Source: Phenylobacterium sp.
Lineage (GTDB): Bacteria > Pseudomonadota > Alphaproteobacteria > Caulobacterales > Caulobacteraceae
Direction: 5' to 3'
DNA length: 64,000 nucleotides
Assembly (NCBI GenBank): GCA_004799545.1
Contig: SSMU01000014.1
Location: 124,001-188,000 of the forward strand
A model generated the notes under the pieces. It did no database searches and was not told the origin of the DNA. It worked only from the letters and a program-made list of their open reading frames with translations. Positions 1 to 9,185 of the stretch are shown here, in pieces (the stretch's first letter is position 1; each line of letters starts with the position of its first letter). The position numbers were made by a program, and so were the translations under genes.

Positions 1-342
1 GAGGCCTCCGCCGCGCTGGCGACCTTCGATTCCAGCGTGCTGCAGGCCCTGAAACAGGCCGAGCAGGCGCTCACCGCCTACAATGCCGAGCTGGCCCGCC
101 ACGCCGCCCTGGGCGCCGCCGCCCGCGACGCCGGCGAAGCCTTCCGCCTGGCCAACATCCAGTACCAGGCCGGGACCGCCAGCTTCCTCGACCTGCTCAC
201 CACCCAGACCGCCCTCTTGGAAGCCCAGCAGAACCTCGCCGCCTCCGACCTCGCCCTCTCCGCCGACCAGGTGGGCGTGTTCCGCGCGCTCGGCGGCGGT
301 TGGGAGCAGGCCCCGCCGGTCAAGGCGCCGCCCGCCGCCTGA
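1..342 (+). CDS. TolC-family outer-membrane efflux protein, C-terminal part only
   Basis: The reading frame is open from the first base of the window, so only the last 113 residues are present and the start lies outside. The fragment is mostly predicted helix, rich in Ala, Gln and Leu, with the typical end-of-family pattern in which a long periplasmic helix carries RLANIQYQAGTASFLDLL and is followed by QTALLEAQQNLA. This matches the second TolC repeat of NodT/OprM-type outer-membrane channels of tripartite efflux pumps. The C-terminus (ALGGGW) is the usual end of the NodT group, the same ending seen in the complete homologue at 17591-18988. No pump or adaptor gene is visible because the upstream side is cut. 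Family assignment is firm; the exported substrate is unknown. Confidence 0.85.
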   Translation, partial: EASAALATFDSSVLQALKQAEQALTAYNAELARHAALGAAARDAGEAFRLANIQYQAGTASFLDLLTTQTALLEAQQNLAASDLALSADQVGVFRALGGGWEQAPPVKAPPAA

Positions 343-400
343 ACCCCTGAGGCGCTTCTCGGTCGTTACAACGGCAATCGAATGTGGGAAGGGATCGGCC

Positions 401-2767
401 ATGTCCCCCGACGATGCTTCCGCGACCGCCGTGACGCGGCCGAACGACCTCATCGACCGCCTCGACCAGCTCGACGAACGCCTGCGCTGGCTGGCCACCT
501 GGACGATCCACAACGCCAACCACCTGCGCGACAGCCGCGACGGGCTGAAGGTCGGCGGCCACCAAGCCTCCTGCGCCTCGATCTCGACGGTGCTCACGAC
601 CCTCTACTTCCATGCGCTGAAGCCACAGGACCGGGTGGCGATCAAGCCGCACGCCAGCCCCGTCTTCCACGCCATCCAGTACCTGTTCGGCCGCCAGTCG
701 CAGGACCAGCTGGAGCGGTTCCGCGCCTTCGGCGGCGCCCAGTCCTATCCCTCGCGCACCAAGGACAAGGACGACGTCGACTTCTCAACCGGCTCGGTGG
801 GCCTGGGCGTCGGCGTCACCACCTTCGCCTCGCTGACCCAGGACTACCTGAAGGCCCACGGCTGGCTGGACCCCGAGCGGGAAGGCCGCATCGTCGCCAC
901 GCTCGGCGACGCCGAGCTGGACGAGGGCAACATCTACGAATGCCTGATCGAGGCCCACAAGCACGGGGTGCGCAACACCTGGTGGCTGGTCGACTACAAC
1001 CGCCAGAGCCTGGACGCGACCACCACCGACCGGATGTTCACCCGGTTCGACGACATCTTCCGCACCTTCGGCTGGCGGGTGCTGACGCTGAAGTACGGCA
1101 AGGCGCAGCGCGAGGCCTTCGCCCGGCCCGGCGGCGCCCACCTGCAGACCTGGATCGACGACTGCTCCAACGCCGACTACGCGGCGCTCACCTACCAGGG
1201 CGGCGGCGCCTGGCGGGCCCGGCTCACCACCGACATCGGCTCCCGGGCCGGGGTCGCGGCCCTGCTGAAGAGCTTCGACGACGACCAGTTGCACGCGCTG
1301 ATGACCCGGCTCGGCGGCCACTGCGTGGAGACCCTGCTCGACGCCTACGCCGAGGCCGACGACGACGTCCCGACCCTGTTCATCGCCTACACCGTCAAGG
1401 GCTACCGGCTGCCGTTCCAGGGCCACAAGGACAACCACGCGGGCCTGCTGAACCCCGCCCAGGTCGCCGCCCTGCGTGACAGCCTGCACATCGCCGAAGG
1501 GCAGGAATGGGCGCCCTACGCCGGCCTCGCCGCCGACGACGCCCGCCGGCTGCAGACCTTCGTGGCCGCCGCCCCGTTCGCCGCCGAGGTGGAGCGCCGC
1601 CACAGCGCCCAGCCGATCCCCGTCCCTGACCGCGCCGACTTCCCCTCGCCGGAGGGCGCCGAGCAGTCGACCCAGGCGGCGTTCGGCCGGATCCTGTTCG
1701 ACCTGGCCCGCTCGGGCGCGCCGCTCGCCGACCGCATCGTCACCACCTCGCCGGACGTCACCGTCTCCACCAACCTCGGCGGCTTCGTGAACAACCGCGG
1801 CCTGTTCCGGCTGAGCGAGGTTTCCGACGTCTTCCACAAGGCCAAAATCCCCTCGGCCCAGCGCTGGGCGGCGGGCCAGGCCGGCCAGCACATCGAGCTG
1901 GGCATCGCCGAGAACAACCTGTTCCTCAACCTCGCCGCCCTCGGCCTCGCCGACCGGCTATGGGGCGAGCGGCTGATCCCCATCGGCACGGTCTACGACC
2001 CGTTCATCAGCCGCGGCCTCGATGCGCTCAACTACGCCTGTTACCAGGACGCCCGCTTCATGCTGGTGGCCACTCCGTCCGGCCTGACGCTGGGCCCGGA
2101 GGGCGGCGCGCACCAGTCGATCTACTCGCCGCTGATCGGCATCGCCCAGCCGGGCCTGACCTATTTCGAGCCGGCCTTCGTCGACGAGCTGGCCGAGGTG
2201 ATGCGCTGGTCCTTCAGCCACCTGCAGGCCGACGACGGCGGCTCGGTCTACCTGCGCCTGACCACCCGCACCCTCCAGCAGGTCGAGCGCCTCGACGACG
2301 CCTGGCGCGAGCCGGCGCTGAAGGGCGCCTACTGGCTGCGCCGACCCGCGCCCGGCTCCGACGCCGCCCTGGTGTTCGCCGGCGCCATCGCGCCCGAGGT
2401 GCTGGCCGCGGCCGAGACGCTGGCGGAAGACATTCCCGGCCTCGGCGTGCTCAACGTGGTCTCGCCGGGCCTGCTGCACCGCGACTGGATGGCCGCGCGC
2501 CGATCCCGCTGGACGGGCGCAGGCCGCCGCCTCAGCCACGCCGAAGTCCTGCTCGGCGAGCTCGCCCCAGACGCCGGCTTGGTCACCATCATCGACGGTG
2601 CGCCGGCCAGCCTCTCCTGGCTGGGCGGGGTGCTCGGCCATCGGGTCAGCGCGCTCGGCGTCGACGCCTTCGGCCAGGTCGGCGACCTGCCGGACCTCTA
2701 CGGCTATTACCGCCTCGACGCCGACGCCATCCTCGACGCCGCCGCCGACCTGTTCCTCCGGGATTAG
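401..2767 (+). CDS. Transketolase / pyruvate dehydrogenase E1 (AceE-like) ThDP enzyme
   Basis: Encodes 788 residues. I chose the ATG at 401 because GGGAAGGGA lies 7-15 bases upstream and the conserved protein begins shortly after; the frame is open further upstream but without family-like sequence. An N-terminal ThDP-binding domain has the LGDAELDEGN...DYN motif at about residues 168-200. A transketolase pyrimidine-binding domain follows from about residue 420, with the invariant Glu in ELGIAENNLF. The overall plan (KVGGHQASCASIS near the start, GYRLPFQGHKDNH in the middle) resembles homodimeric AceE, but at 788 residues it is about 100 shorter than E. coli AceE (887). No E2, E3 or lipoyl protein gene is adjacent, so whether it decarboxylates pyruvate, another 2-oxoacid, or acts as a transketolase cannot be decided here. 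Confidence 0.82.
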   Translation: MSPDDASATAVTRPNDLIDRLDQLDERLRWLATWTIHNANHLRDSRDGLKVGGHQASCASISTVLTTLYFHALKPQDRVAIKPHASPVFHAIQYLFGRQSQDQLERFRAFGGAQSYPSRTKDKDDVDFSTGSVGLGVGVTTFASLTQDYLKAHGWLDPEREGRIVATLGDAELDEGNIYECLIEAHKHGVRNTWWLVDYNRQSLDATTTDRMFTRFDDIFRTFGWRVLTLKYGKAQREAFARPGGAHLQTWIDDCSNADYAALTYQGGGAWRARLTTDIGSRAGVAALLKSFDDDQLHALMTRLGGHCVETLLDAYAEADDDVPTLFIAYTVKGYRLPFQGHKDNHAGLLNPAQVAALRDSLHIAEGQEWAPYAGLAADDARRLQTFVAAAPFAAEVERRHSAQPIPVPDRADFPSPEGAEQSTQAAFGRILFDLARSGAPLADRIVTTSPDVTVSTNLGGFVNNRGLFRLSEVSDVFHKAKIPSAQRWAAGQAGQHIELGIAENNLFLNLAALGLADRLWGERLIPIGTVYDPFISRGLDALNYACYQDARFMLVATPSGLTLGPEGGAHQSIYSPLIGIAQPGLTYFEPAFVDELAEVMRWSFSHLQADDGGSVYLRLTTRTLQQVERLDDAWREPALKGAYWLRRPAPGSDAALVFAGAIAPEVLAAAETLAEDIPGLGVLNVVSPGLLHRDWMAARRSRWTGAGRRLSHAEVLLGELAPDAGLVTIIDGAPASLSWLGGVLGHRVSALGVDAFGQVGDLPDLYGYYRLDADAILDAAADLFLRD

Positions 2768-2857
2768 GCCGACCGCCGTTCCGCACAAAGTCGGCGGCCG
2801 ACGGGAACGCGAGGTCCCACTGCGGAGCTTAGTTGCGGAACATGGTGGAGGCGCGCA

Positions 2858-3964
2858 ATGACCGCTGCGGCAGAGCCTGGAATCCCCATGGGCGCTTCAA
2901 CGCCTGACACGGACCCCGGCGCCCCGCTGATCAAGGACCGCGCCGAGCCCGCGGCGCCGGTCAACCCGCATCACCGCGTCCACTACCTCGACGGCTGGCG
3001 CGGGGTCTCCATCGGCCTGGTGCTGCTCGGCCACTTCCTGCCGCAGTCGATGACGGGCATCGCCAACGAGGGCGTCGAGTTCTTCTTCGTGCTCTCCGGC
3101 CGGCTGATGGCCGAGATCCTGTTCGTCGACAAGACCGCGCTGCCGAAGTTCTACCGCCGCCGCATCTCGCGCATCTATCCGGCGATGTTCGTCTTCGTCC
3201 TGCTGACCTTCGTCGGCATGCATTGGACGGCGCTGGCCTACAAGCCGCTGGCCGCAGCCATGGCGCTGACCTTCACCATCAACTACGGCCTGGCCCTGGC
3301 CCACGGGGTGCCGGCGATCGACAACCTCTGGTCCCTGTGCATCGAGGAGCACGCCTACTTGCTGCTGGGCGTCATCGCCTTTATCGCGCGGCGCAGGGCG
3401 ATCAAGCCGGTGGTGGTGATCGCGGTCATCGCGGCCCTGTCGGCCATCGACGGGATCGTCTCCACCACCGTGTTCCACCAGACCTACTTCCAGTCCTATT
3501 GGCGCACCGACGCGCGGCTGGCCTCGATCTTCTTCAGCGCCGCGGCCTTCCTCGTGCTCCGCAACCGCAAGGTCCCGCCCCGGACGCCGCTAGCGGCGCT
3601 CGCGGCCGGCGTCGCCCTGATGTTCGCCCCCGTCCCCATCCACTACAGCCTGGGCTCGCTCTGCCTGGCGATCGCCGTCTGCACCCTGGACAGCGCCTAC
3701 AAGCCGCTGCTGAACGTCCTCAGCGTCCGCGCGCTCACCACCGCCGGCCTGTGGTCCTATTCGATCTACCTGTGGCAGCAGCCCTTCTACCGGCTGCAGC
3801 ACCACGGCGACATTCCGCTGTGGGCCTCGATCGCGCTCGGCCTCGGCATGGGCGTGGCCAGCTACCACCTCGTCGAGACCCCCGCCCGCCGCTGGCTCAA
3901 CGCCCACTGGCGCAGCTGGAAGCCGCCGTTCCTGTTCGCCGCCGCGGCCGTCCCCGCCGCCTAG
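2858..3964 (+). CDS. Acyltransferase family 3 integral membrane protein
   Basis: A 368-residue membrane protein of the OafA/NodX acyltransferase-3 family, which transfers acetyl or other acyl groups to extracytoplasmic glycans or lipids. The start is supported by GGTGGAGG at 2844-2851. Family landmarks are the first-segment catalytic His in VLLGHFLP, the FFVLSGRLM motif, the basic loop RRRISRIYP and the luminal segment NLWSLCIEEHAYLL. About ten hydrophobic segments follow. There is no C-terminal SGNH domain, so it is the short single-domain form. It stands 90 bases after the ThDP enzyme and convergent with the hydrolase that follows, and nothing nearby identifies the glycan acceptor. A separate glycosyltransferase lies 1.1 kb downstream, which is compatible with envelope glycan decoration but proves nothing. 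Confidence 0.85.
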   Translation: MTAAAEPGIPMGASTPDTDPGAPLIKDRAEPAAPVNPHHRVHYLDGWRGVSIGLVLLGHFLPQSMTGIANEGVEFFFVLSGRLMAEILFVDKTALPKFYRRRISRIYPAMFVFVLLTFVGMHWTALAYKPLAAAMALTFTINYGLALAHGVPAIDNLWSLCIEEHAYLLLGVIAFIARRRAIKPVVVIAVIAALSAIDGIVSTTVFHQTYFQSYWRTDARLASIFFSAAAFLVLRNRKVPPRTPLAALAAGVALMFAPVPIHYSLGSLCLAIAVCTLDSAYKPLLNVLSVRALTTAGLWSYSIYLWQQPFYRLQHHGDIPLWASIALGLGMGVASYHLVETPARRWLNAHWRSWKPPFLFAAAAVPAA

Positions 3965-3978
3965 CGGCGGCGCTCGCC

Positions 3979-4950
3979 TCACAGCGAGGCGATAAACGCC
4001 CGCATCTCGACGTTCATCTCGCGGTCCTCCGGGGTGAAGCCGCCGAAGCCGCCATGCGGCATGCCTTCCCAGACGTGCAGTTCGGCCCGCACCCCGGCGG
4101 TGCGCAGCTTGCGGTGCAGGCGCACGGTGTTGGACAGGAAGATGTCGCGAGTGCCGGCCTGCAGGAAGGTCGGCGGAAAGGCCGAGACCTCGCCGAACAG
4201 CGGCGACAGGTAGGGATGCGCCAGGTCGTGGCCGTCGGCGTAGAGCCGGTTGATCTCGATCAAGGGCTTCAGGAAATCCAGACCGACCAGGGTCTGGAAG
4301 CTGTCGCCGCTCTCGGTGAGGTCGACCTCGGGTGTCATCAGCAGCGCGCCGGCCGGGGTCGGCAGGCCCTCGTCTCGCGCCCGCAGCAGCAGCGCCGCCG
4401 CCAGGTTGCCGCCCGCCGAGACGCCGGAGAGGATGATCTCGCTCGCCGGCCGGATCTCCAGCAGGGCGCGGTAGGCGGCCAGGCAGTCGTCCAAGGCGGC
4501 CGGGTAGGGGTGGTCCGGCGGCATCCGGTAGTCGACGGAATAGGCCACCCGGCCGGCGCGCAGCGCCATGATCTGGGCGTTCAGGCTCACCGCCGCCTCG
4601 CCGCCGCCGAAGATCAGCGCCCCGCCGTGAATGTCGAGCAGCACGAAGTGGCTGTCCACCAGCCGCTCGGCCCGGGGCGTCGCCACATAGGCCGGCACGC
4701 CGCCCAGCGGATGGGCCATCACGTCGGCCTTCAGTCGCTGGCCGAGGTCGCCGGTCAGCCCGGCCCGGGCCGCCTCGGTGGCCGCGATCGCCGCGCGCCA
4801 GGCGTCCTTGTCGCCGTCGGTGGGGAAGGGGCCGCTCTCGGGCCGCCCCTGGGTCAGGGCCTCGCGCGCGTGGTCGCTGATCCCGGCCGGCGGGTCCACG
4901 TCCCGCGCCGGCAGCCGCACGATCCCCGCCCGCGCCCCTTCGTCCGCCAT
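3979..4950 (-). CDS. Alpha/beta hydrolase, hormone-sensitive-lipase (HSL) family esterase
   Basis: Encodes 323 residues from the ATG at 4950, preceded by AGGAGGAT at a good distance. The frame extends 34 codons further upstream without a comparable ribosome site. HSL-family signatures are the oxyanion-hole HGG at residues 108-110, the nucleophile elbow GVSAGG (Ser178) in place of the commoner GDSAGG, a TRD acid motif near residue 270 and the catalytic His in WEGMPHGG near residue 300. Enzymes of this group hydrolyse short to medium acyl esters. No signal peptide is visible, so it is probably cytoplasmic. It converges on the acyltransferase gene with 14 bases between the stops and is divergent from the glycosyltransferase at 5069. 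Natural substrate unknown. Confidence 0.88.
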   Translation of the reverse strand: MADEGARAGIVRLPARDVDPPAGISDHAREALTQGRPESGPFPTDGDKDAWRAAIAATEAARAGLTGDLGQRLKADVMAHPLGGVPAYVATPRAERLVDSHFVLLDIHGGALIFGGGEAAVSLNAQIMALRAGRVAYSVDYRMPPDHPYPAALDDCLAAYRALLEIRPASEIILSGVSAGGNLAAALLLRARDEGLPTPAGALLMTPEVDLTESGDSFQTLVGLDFLKPLIEINRLYADGHDLAHPYLSPLFGEVSAFPPTFLQAGTRDIFLSNTVRLHRKLRTAGVRAELHVWEGMPHGGFGGFTPEDREMNVEMRAFIASL

Positions 4951-5068
4951 CGCCGATCCTCCTGCGTCGCCATCCTCGGGCGTCCGCGGCGGGGACGCAA
5001 CCGCCGCTCCCGGTCCGCCGGGGTCCGTGCTAGCGACACCGGACGGCGCCACAAGGAGGTACGGACTT

Positions 5069-6289
5069 TTGCGTCAGACGGTGGTGAGCAGTTGGCCGCT
5101 CTCCAGCTTCCACGGCTGGGGCGTCTACGGCCTGAACCTGGCCCTCAACTGGGCTGAGGATCCCGACGTGGCCCTGGTCTGCGCGATGGAAGTCGATCCC
5201 AGCCTGCTGGCGCTGGATGCAGCGAGCCTCGAGCGGTTGCGTCCGATGCGCGAGGCCTCCGCCAACCTGGTCCGCAAGCTCGCCCCTTTCGCCGGCATCC
5301 AGGTGGAGGTCCCGGTCCCGGTGCTGCTGGCCATGGACAGGCACCTCCTGGCCGTCCGCAGCGCCAACCGGGTGGTGGTCTCCGGCAGCAAGAACCTCGG
5401 CGTGGTCTTCCTGGAGAGCGCCGGCCTGTCGCCCGAGGCGGTGGCGCGCGCCGAGCGCATGGACTTGATCCTCGCCGGATCGAGTTGGAACGAGGCGCTG
5501 TTGCGGACGGCCGGCGTGACCCGCGTGCGCACCGTGCTGCAGGGCGTCGACCCGGCGATCTTCCATCCGGGCCCGCGGCTGGGCCGTCTGGAGGGCCGGC
5601 CCGCTGGCGACCCAGACATCCGCGACCGCTTCCTGGTGTTCAGCGGCGGCAAGCCCGAGCGACGCAAGGCGCAGGACTTGGTGCTGGCCGCCTTCCGGAT
5701 CTTCGCCCAACGCCATCCCGACGCCCTGCTGGTCGCCGCCTGGGGCAGCCACTGGCCCGAGGCCGCGCGGACCCTGGACCAGTCCGGCGTCGCCCCGTCG
5801 GTGGTGTTCGCGCCGGACGGCCAGCTGAACGCGGCGGGTTGGGCGTGCGCCACCGGCGTCGCCGCCGATCAGGTGCTCGACCTGGGTCTCACCCCAAACG
5901 CCAAGATGCCGGCCCTCCTGCGTGAGATGGATGTGGCCCTGTTCCCCAACCGCTGTGAGGGCGGCACCAACCTGGTGGCCATGGAGGCTATGGCTTGCGG
6001 CGTGCCCACGATCCTGTCCGCCAACACCGGCCACCTCGACCTGATCGCGCCCGGCAACAGCTACCCGCTCACCCGCCAGTCCGCCCTCGACGGCGAGGAA
6101 GCCGGCGCCGGCGACGTCCCTGGCTGGGGTGAGAGCGACGTCGACGAGATCGTGGCCGCCCTCGAAGCCGCCTACGCCGACCGCGACGAGGCCCGCCGGC
6201 GGGGCCTGGCGGGCGCCGAGACCCTCAGCCGGATGACCTGGGCCCACACCGCCGCGGCGGTGAAGGATGCGGTGCTGTCGCTGGGGTGA
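5069..6289 (+). CDS. Glycosyltransferase family 4 protein (TTG start)
   Basis: A 406-residue GT-B glycosyltransferase. The best start is a TTG at 5069, nine bases after a strong AAGGAGG at 5053-5059; no ATG lies near the N-terminal conserved block (VVSSWPLSSFHGWGVYG). A GTG at 5081 is a weaker alternative. The C-terminal Rossmann domain carries FSGGKPERRKAQDLVL (donor-site loop) and the GT4 E-x7-E motif within EGGTNLVAMEAMACG at about residues 296-304, which binds the nucleotide-sugar. Enzymes of this group transfer a sugar with retention onto polysaccharide, glycolipid or protein acceptors. It is monocistronic as far as can be seen. Acceptor and sugar are not predictable from context. Confidence 0.85.
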   Translation: MRQTVVSSWPLSSFHGWGVYGLNLALNWAEDPDVALVCAMEVDPSLLALDAASLERLRPMREASANLVRKLAPFAGIQVEVPVPVLLAMDRHLLAVRSANRVVVSGSKNLGVVFLESAGLSPEAVARAERMDLILAGSSWNEALLRTAGVTRVRTVLQGVDPAIFHPGPRLGRLEGRPAGDPDIRDRFLVFSGGKPERRKAQDLVLAAFRIFAQRHPDALLVAAWGSHWPEAARTLDQSGVAPSVVFAPDGQLNAAGWACATGVAADQVLDLGLTPNAKMPALLREMDVALFPNRCEGGTNLVAMEAMACGVPTILSANTGHLDLIAPGNSYPLTRQSALDGEEAGAGDVPGWGESDVDEIVAALEAAYADRDEARRRGLAGAETLSRMTWAHTAAAVKDAVLSLG

Positions 6290-6355
6290 CGGGGCGCGAG
6301 GGCGCGCGCGGCGACCATCCCCGCTATAAACCTCGGTGAGCGGGGGATCTCAGTC

Positions 6356-6862
6356 ATGCAGCCATGGTTCGACTTCTACGCAGTCATCGGCGCCGCGGCG
6401 GCGACCCTGACCGGCCTGCTGTTCGTGGCCATGTCGGTAAACGCCTCGGCGGCCCTGGGCAGTGGGCCGCAGGGCTCGCGCCGGCTCGCCGAGCAGGCCT
6501 TCGAAAACTATCTCGCCGTGCTGATGGTGTCGCTCCTGGCCCTGTTTCCGGACATGACCACGCTCACCTTCGGCCGTGTCACCCTGATGGTTACCGCGAT
6601 CTGGAGCCTCTGGGTGCTGGTGCGCCTCTACCAGGCGGCCGCCCAGCCGTCGGTGCACGAAACCCGCGCCGTGGCCTTGCGCCGGCACATTTCGACGATG
6701 GTTGGCTTCGGCATGTTGATCTACGCGGCCACCCGGATGGCCCTCGACGCGACCGACACCCGCGACACCCTGGCCGCCGCCAACATCGTGCTGCTGTTCT
6801 CCGCCACCGAGAAGGCCTGGGGCCTCCTCAACCGCATCGCCGCCGCCCGGCAGCCTGGCTAG
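6356..6862 (+). CDS. Small multi-spanning membrane protein of unknown function
   Basis: Encodes 168 residues with four to five hydrophobic segments: about residues 8-28 (AVIGAAAATLTGLLFVAMSV), 58-72, 78-98, 118-135 and 142-158. GGGGGATC just upstream of the ATG at 6356 may serve as the ribosome site. The first helix with a Gly/Ala/Thr-rich start followed by FVAMSVN is a pattern I know from uncharacterised bacterial membrane proteins, but I do not recognise a named family and no catalytic motif is visible. It lies between the glycosyltransferase and the CoA-catabolic operon, with 210 bases after it that contain no gene. Confidence 0.7.
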   Translation: MQPWFDFYAVIGAAAATLTGLLFVAMSVNASAALGSGPQGSRRLAEQAFENYLAVLMVSLLALFPDMTTLTFGRVTLMVTAIWSLWVLVRLYQAAAQPSVHETRAVALRRHISTMVGFGMLIYAATRMALDATDTRDTLAAANIVLLFSATEKAWGLLNRIAAARQPG

Positions 6863-7073
6863 GCGCAACCGCCTCGGCCGCCGGTCGGCAAGCGTTCCTG
6901 CGCGAAACGTACAAGACACGCCGCCAGCGTGACAAACGCGCATGAGGGCCGCGCGGCGCTGTCCGCCCGGAACGGCCAACCGCCGGTCCGTTCAAGCAAG
7001 AACCCGGGGGCGCTCTCGAACCATCTTCTGCGGGCCGATCAGGCCATGACGGCGCCCTGCAGAGAACCTCCCC

Positions 7074-8279
7074 ATGAACGACATGTCGCAGCCGCCGAAG
7101 ACCGACGCCGTCCCGGTCAGCGATTTCTATGAGATCACCCAGACCCTGGCGCCCGACGAGTTGGCCACGCTGAAGGCCGTCCGGACCTTTATGGAGACCA
7201 AGGTCGCGCCGGTCATCAACCAGTACTGGGCGGACGACGCCTTCCCTTTCGACCTGCTGCCGGCCTTCCGCGAGCTCGGCATCGGCGGGCTGGGCCTCGA
7301 GGGCTACGGCTGCCGCGGCGGCAGCCAGCAGCTGTTCGGCCTCGTCGCCATGATGCTGGCGCGCACCGACGCCTCGATGGCCACCTTCTTCGGGGTGCAC
7401 GACGGCTTGGCCATGGGTTCGATCTACCTCGATGGCTCCGAAGAGCAGAAGCAGACGTGGCTGCCGCCGATGGCGCGGATGGAGAAGATCGGCTGCTTCG
7501 GCCTGACCGAGCCGCTGGTGGGCTCCGGCACCGGCGGCGGCCTGACGACCACCGCCAGGCGTGACGGCGACAGCTGGATCCTCAACGGCCAGAAGAAGTG
7601 GATCGGCAATGCCCCCTGGTGCGACGTCTCCATCATCTGGGCGCGCGACGAGGCGGACAACCAGGTCAAGGGCTTCATCGTTGAGAACAAGACGACGCCC
7701 GGTTTCAGCGTCGAGAAGATCGAGCACAAGATCGCGCTGAAGGTCGTGCAGAACGGCCTGATCACCCTGCAGGACTGCCGCATCCCCGAGGCCAACCGCC
7801 TGCAGTCGGCCAATTCGTTCCGCGACACCGCCAAGGTGCTGAAGATGACCCGCTACGGGGTCGGCTGGATGTCGACGGGCTGCCAGATGGGCGCCTTCGA
7901 GCATGCGCTGGCCTACACCAAGGAGCGCAAGCAGTTCGGCAAGCCGATCGCCGCCTTCCAGATGATCCAGGATCTGCTGGCCCGGATGCTGGCCAACGTC
8001 ACGGCCTGCCAGACCATGATGCTGCGGGTTTCGCAGCTCGACGACGAGGGCAAGCTCGGCGACCACCACGCCTCGCTGGCCAAGGCGTTCTGCACGGCGC
8101 GGATGCGCGAGACCGTGTCCTGGGCGCGGGAGGTCTGCGGCGCCAACGGCATCGTCGTCGACTACAACGTCGCCCGCTTTTTCGCCGACGCGGAGGCCCT
8201 CTATTCCTACGAGGGCACCTTCCAGATGCAGAACCTGATCGTCGGCAAGGCGATCACCGGCCTCAGCGCCTTCGTCTGA
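7074..8279 (+). CDS. Acyl-CoA dehydrogenase, glutaryl-CoA dehydrogenase-like
   Basis: A 401-residue FAD flavoenzyme that would oxidise an acyl-CoA to the trans-2-enoyl-CoA and pass electrons to ETF. The ACAD signature GCFGLTEP is near residue 140, the substrate/FAD loop GQKKWIGNAPWCD near 175, and the C-terminal helical domain holds the catalytic-base region YSYEGTFQMQNL near residue 380, with Glu in the same place as in glutaryl-CoA dehydrogenase. The GCDH-like spacing, including KWIGNA, points to that subfamily, although the decarboxylating specificity cannot be read from sequence. It heads the operon of seven genes running to 14521. Start is ATG 7074, or ATG 7083; the ribosome site is weak (AGAGAACC). 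No ETF genes are in the window. Confidence 0.9.
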   Translation: MNDMSQPPKTDAVPVSDFYEITQTLAPDELATLKAVRTFMETKVAPVINQYWADDAFPFDLLPAFRELGIGGLGLEGYGCRGGSQQLFGLVAMMLARTDASMATFFGVHDGLAMGSIYLDGSEEQKQTWLPPMARMEKIGCFGLTEPLVGSGTGGGLTTTARRDGDSWILNGQKKWIGNAPWCDVSIIWARDEADNQVKGFIVENKTTPGFSVEKIEHKIALKVVQNGLITLQDCRIPEANRLQSANSFRDTAKVLKMTRYGVGWMSTGCQMGAFEHALAYTKERKQFGKPIAAFQMIQDLLARMLANVTACQTMMLRVSQLDDEGKLGDHHASLAKAFCTARMRETVSWAREVCGANGIVVDYNVARFFADAEALYSYEGTFQMQNLIVGKAITGLSAFV

Positions 8280-8331
8280 CCCGCTGGCCTCGATCCGCCC
8301 ACATCCCGACGTCGCAATCCAGGAGGGTCGC

Positions 8332-9135
8332 GTGAACGCGCCTGTATCCGTCCCCACGTTTGAGAACCTGCTCTACGAGAAGCGCGATCGCATCGCCTAT
8401 GTGACGCTCAACCGCCCGAAGGTGCTCAACGCCCTCAACACGCCGACCTGGGCGGACCTGCACGCCGCGTTCAGCGACGCCCAGGTCGATCCTTCGATCC
8501 TGGGCGTGATCCTGACCGGGGCCGGCGACAAGGCGTTCATCGCCGGGGCCGACATCGGCGAGCTGGCGCACGTCTCGGCCTTCGAGGCGGAAAGGTCGAG
8601 CCGCTACGGCCAGGAGGTGCTCGAGCTGATCGAGACGCTCGGCAAGCCGGTGGTCGCGGCGGTGAACGGCTTTGCACTGGGCGGCGGCTGCGAGACGGCG
8701 ATGGCCTGCACCATGCGCATCGCCGTCGAGACCGCCCGGTTCGGCCAGCCGGAGGTCAAGCTGGGTCTGCTGCCTGGCGGTGGCGGCACCCAGCGGCTGC
8801 CCAGGCTGATCGGCAAGGGCCGAGCGCTGCAGCTGATCCTGACCGGGGAGCTGATCGACGCCCGGGAAGCCTGGCGCGTCGGCCTGATCAACGAGGTGGT
8901 CGCCGCGGCCGACCTGATCCCCCGCGCCGAGGCCATCCTGCGGCAGGTCTTCGCCAACGCGCCGATCGCCGTGCGCTATTCGCTCGAGGCGGTGAACGGC
9001 GGGATGCAGACGAGCCAGGCGCAAGGCCTGCTGCTCGAGGCCTCCCTGTTCGGCCTCTGCGCCGCCACCGAAGACAAGGCCGAAGGCACCGCAGCCTTCC
9101 TCGCCAAGCGGTCGCCGAGCTTTCAGGGCCGCTGA
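8332..9135 (+). CDS. Enoyl-CoA hydratase (crotonase family)
   Basis: Encodes 267 residues from GTG 8332, set by AGGAGGGT at 8321-8328. It would hydrate the trans-2-enoyl-CoA produced by the preceding dehydrogenase to a 3-hydroxyacyl-CoA. Both hydratase glutamates are present: one in GGGCETAMAC (about residue 120) and one in GQPEVKLGLLPGGGGTQRL (about residue 140). The oxyanion-hole regions FIAGADI and ALGGGCE are intact. It follows the dehydrogenase by 52 bases and precedes the CoA-transferase by 50, so the three are probably co-transcribed. Chain-length preference is unknown. Confidence 0.92.
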   Translation: MNAPVSVPTFENLLYEKRDRIAYVTLNRPKVLNALNTPTWADLHAAFSDAQVDPSILGVILTGAGDKAFIAGADIGELAHVSAFEAERSSRYGQEVLELIETLGKPVVAAVNGFALGGGCETAMACTMRIAVETARFGQPEVKLGLLPGGGGTQRLPRLIGKGRALQLILTGELIDAREAWRVGLINEVVAAADLIPRAEAILRQVFANAPIAVRYSLEAVNGGMQTSQAQGLLLEASLFGLCAATEDKAEGTAAFLAKRSPSFQGR

Positions 9136-9185
9136 CGCGCCGGCCCAGACCCATCCCCTCATCCTGAACGCAGACGGAGCAATCC

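Noticed and set aside
785..1891. Long open frame on the minus strand inside the AceE-like gene
   Set aside because: High GC content makes antisense frames long by chance; composition is low-complexity and the plus-strand enzyme has clear motifs. The same applies to many antisense frames in this window.
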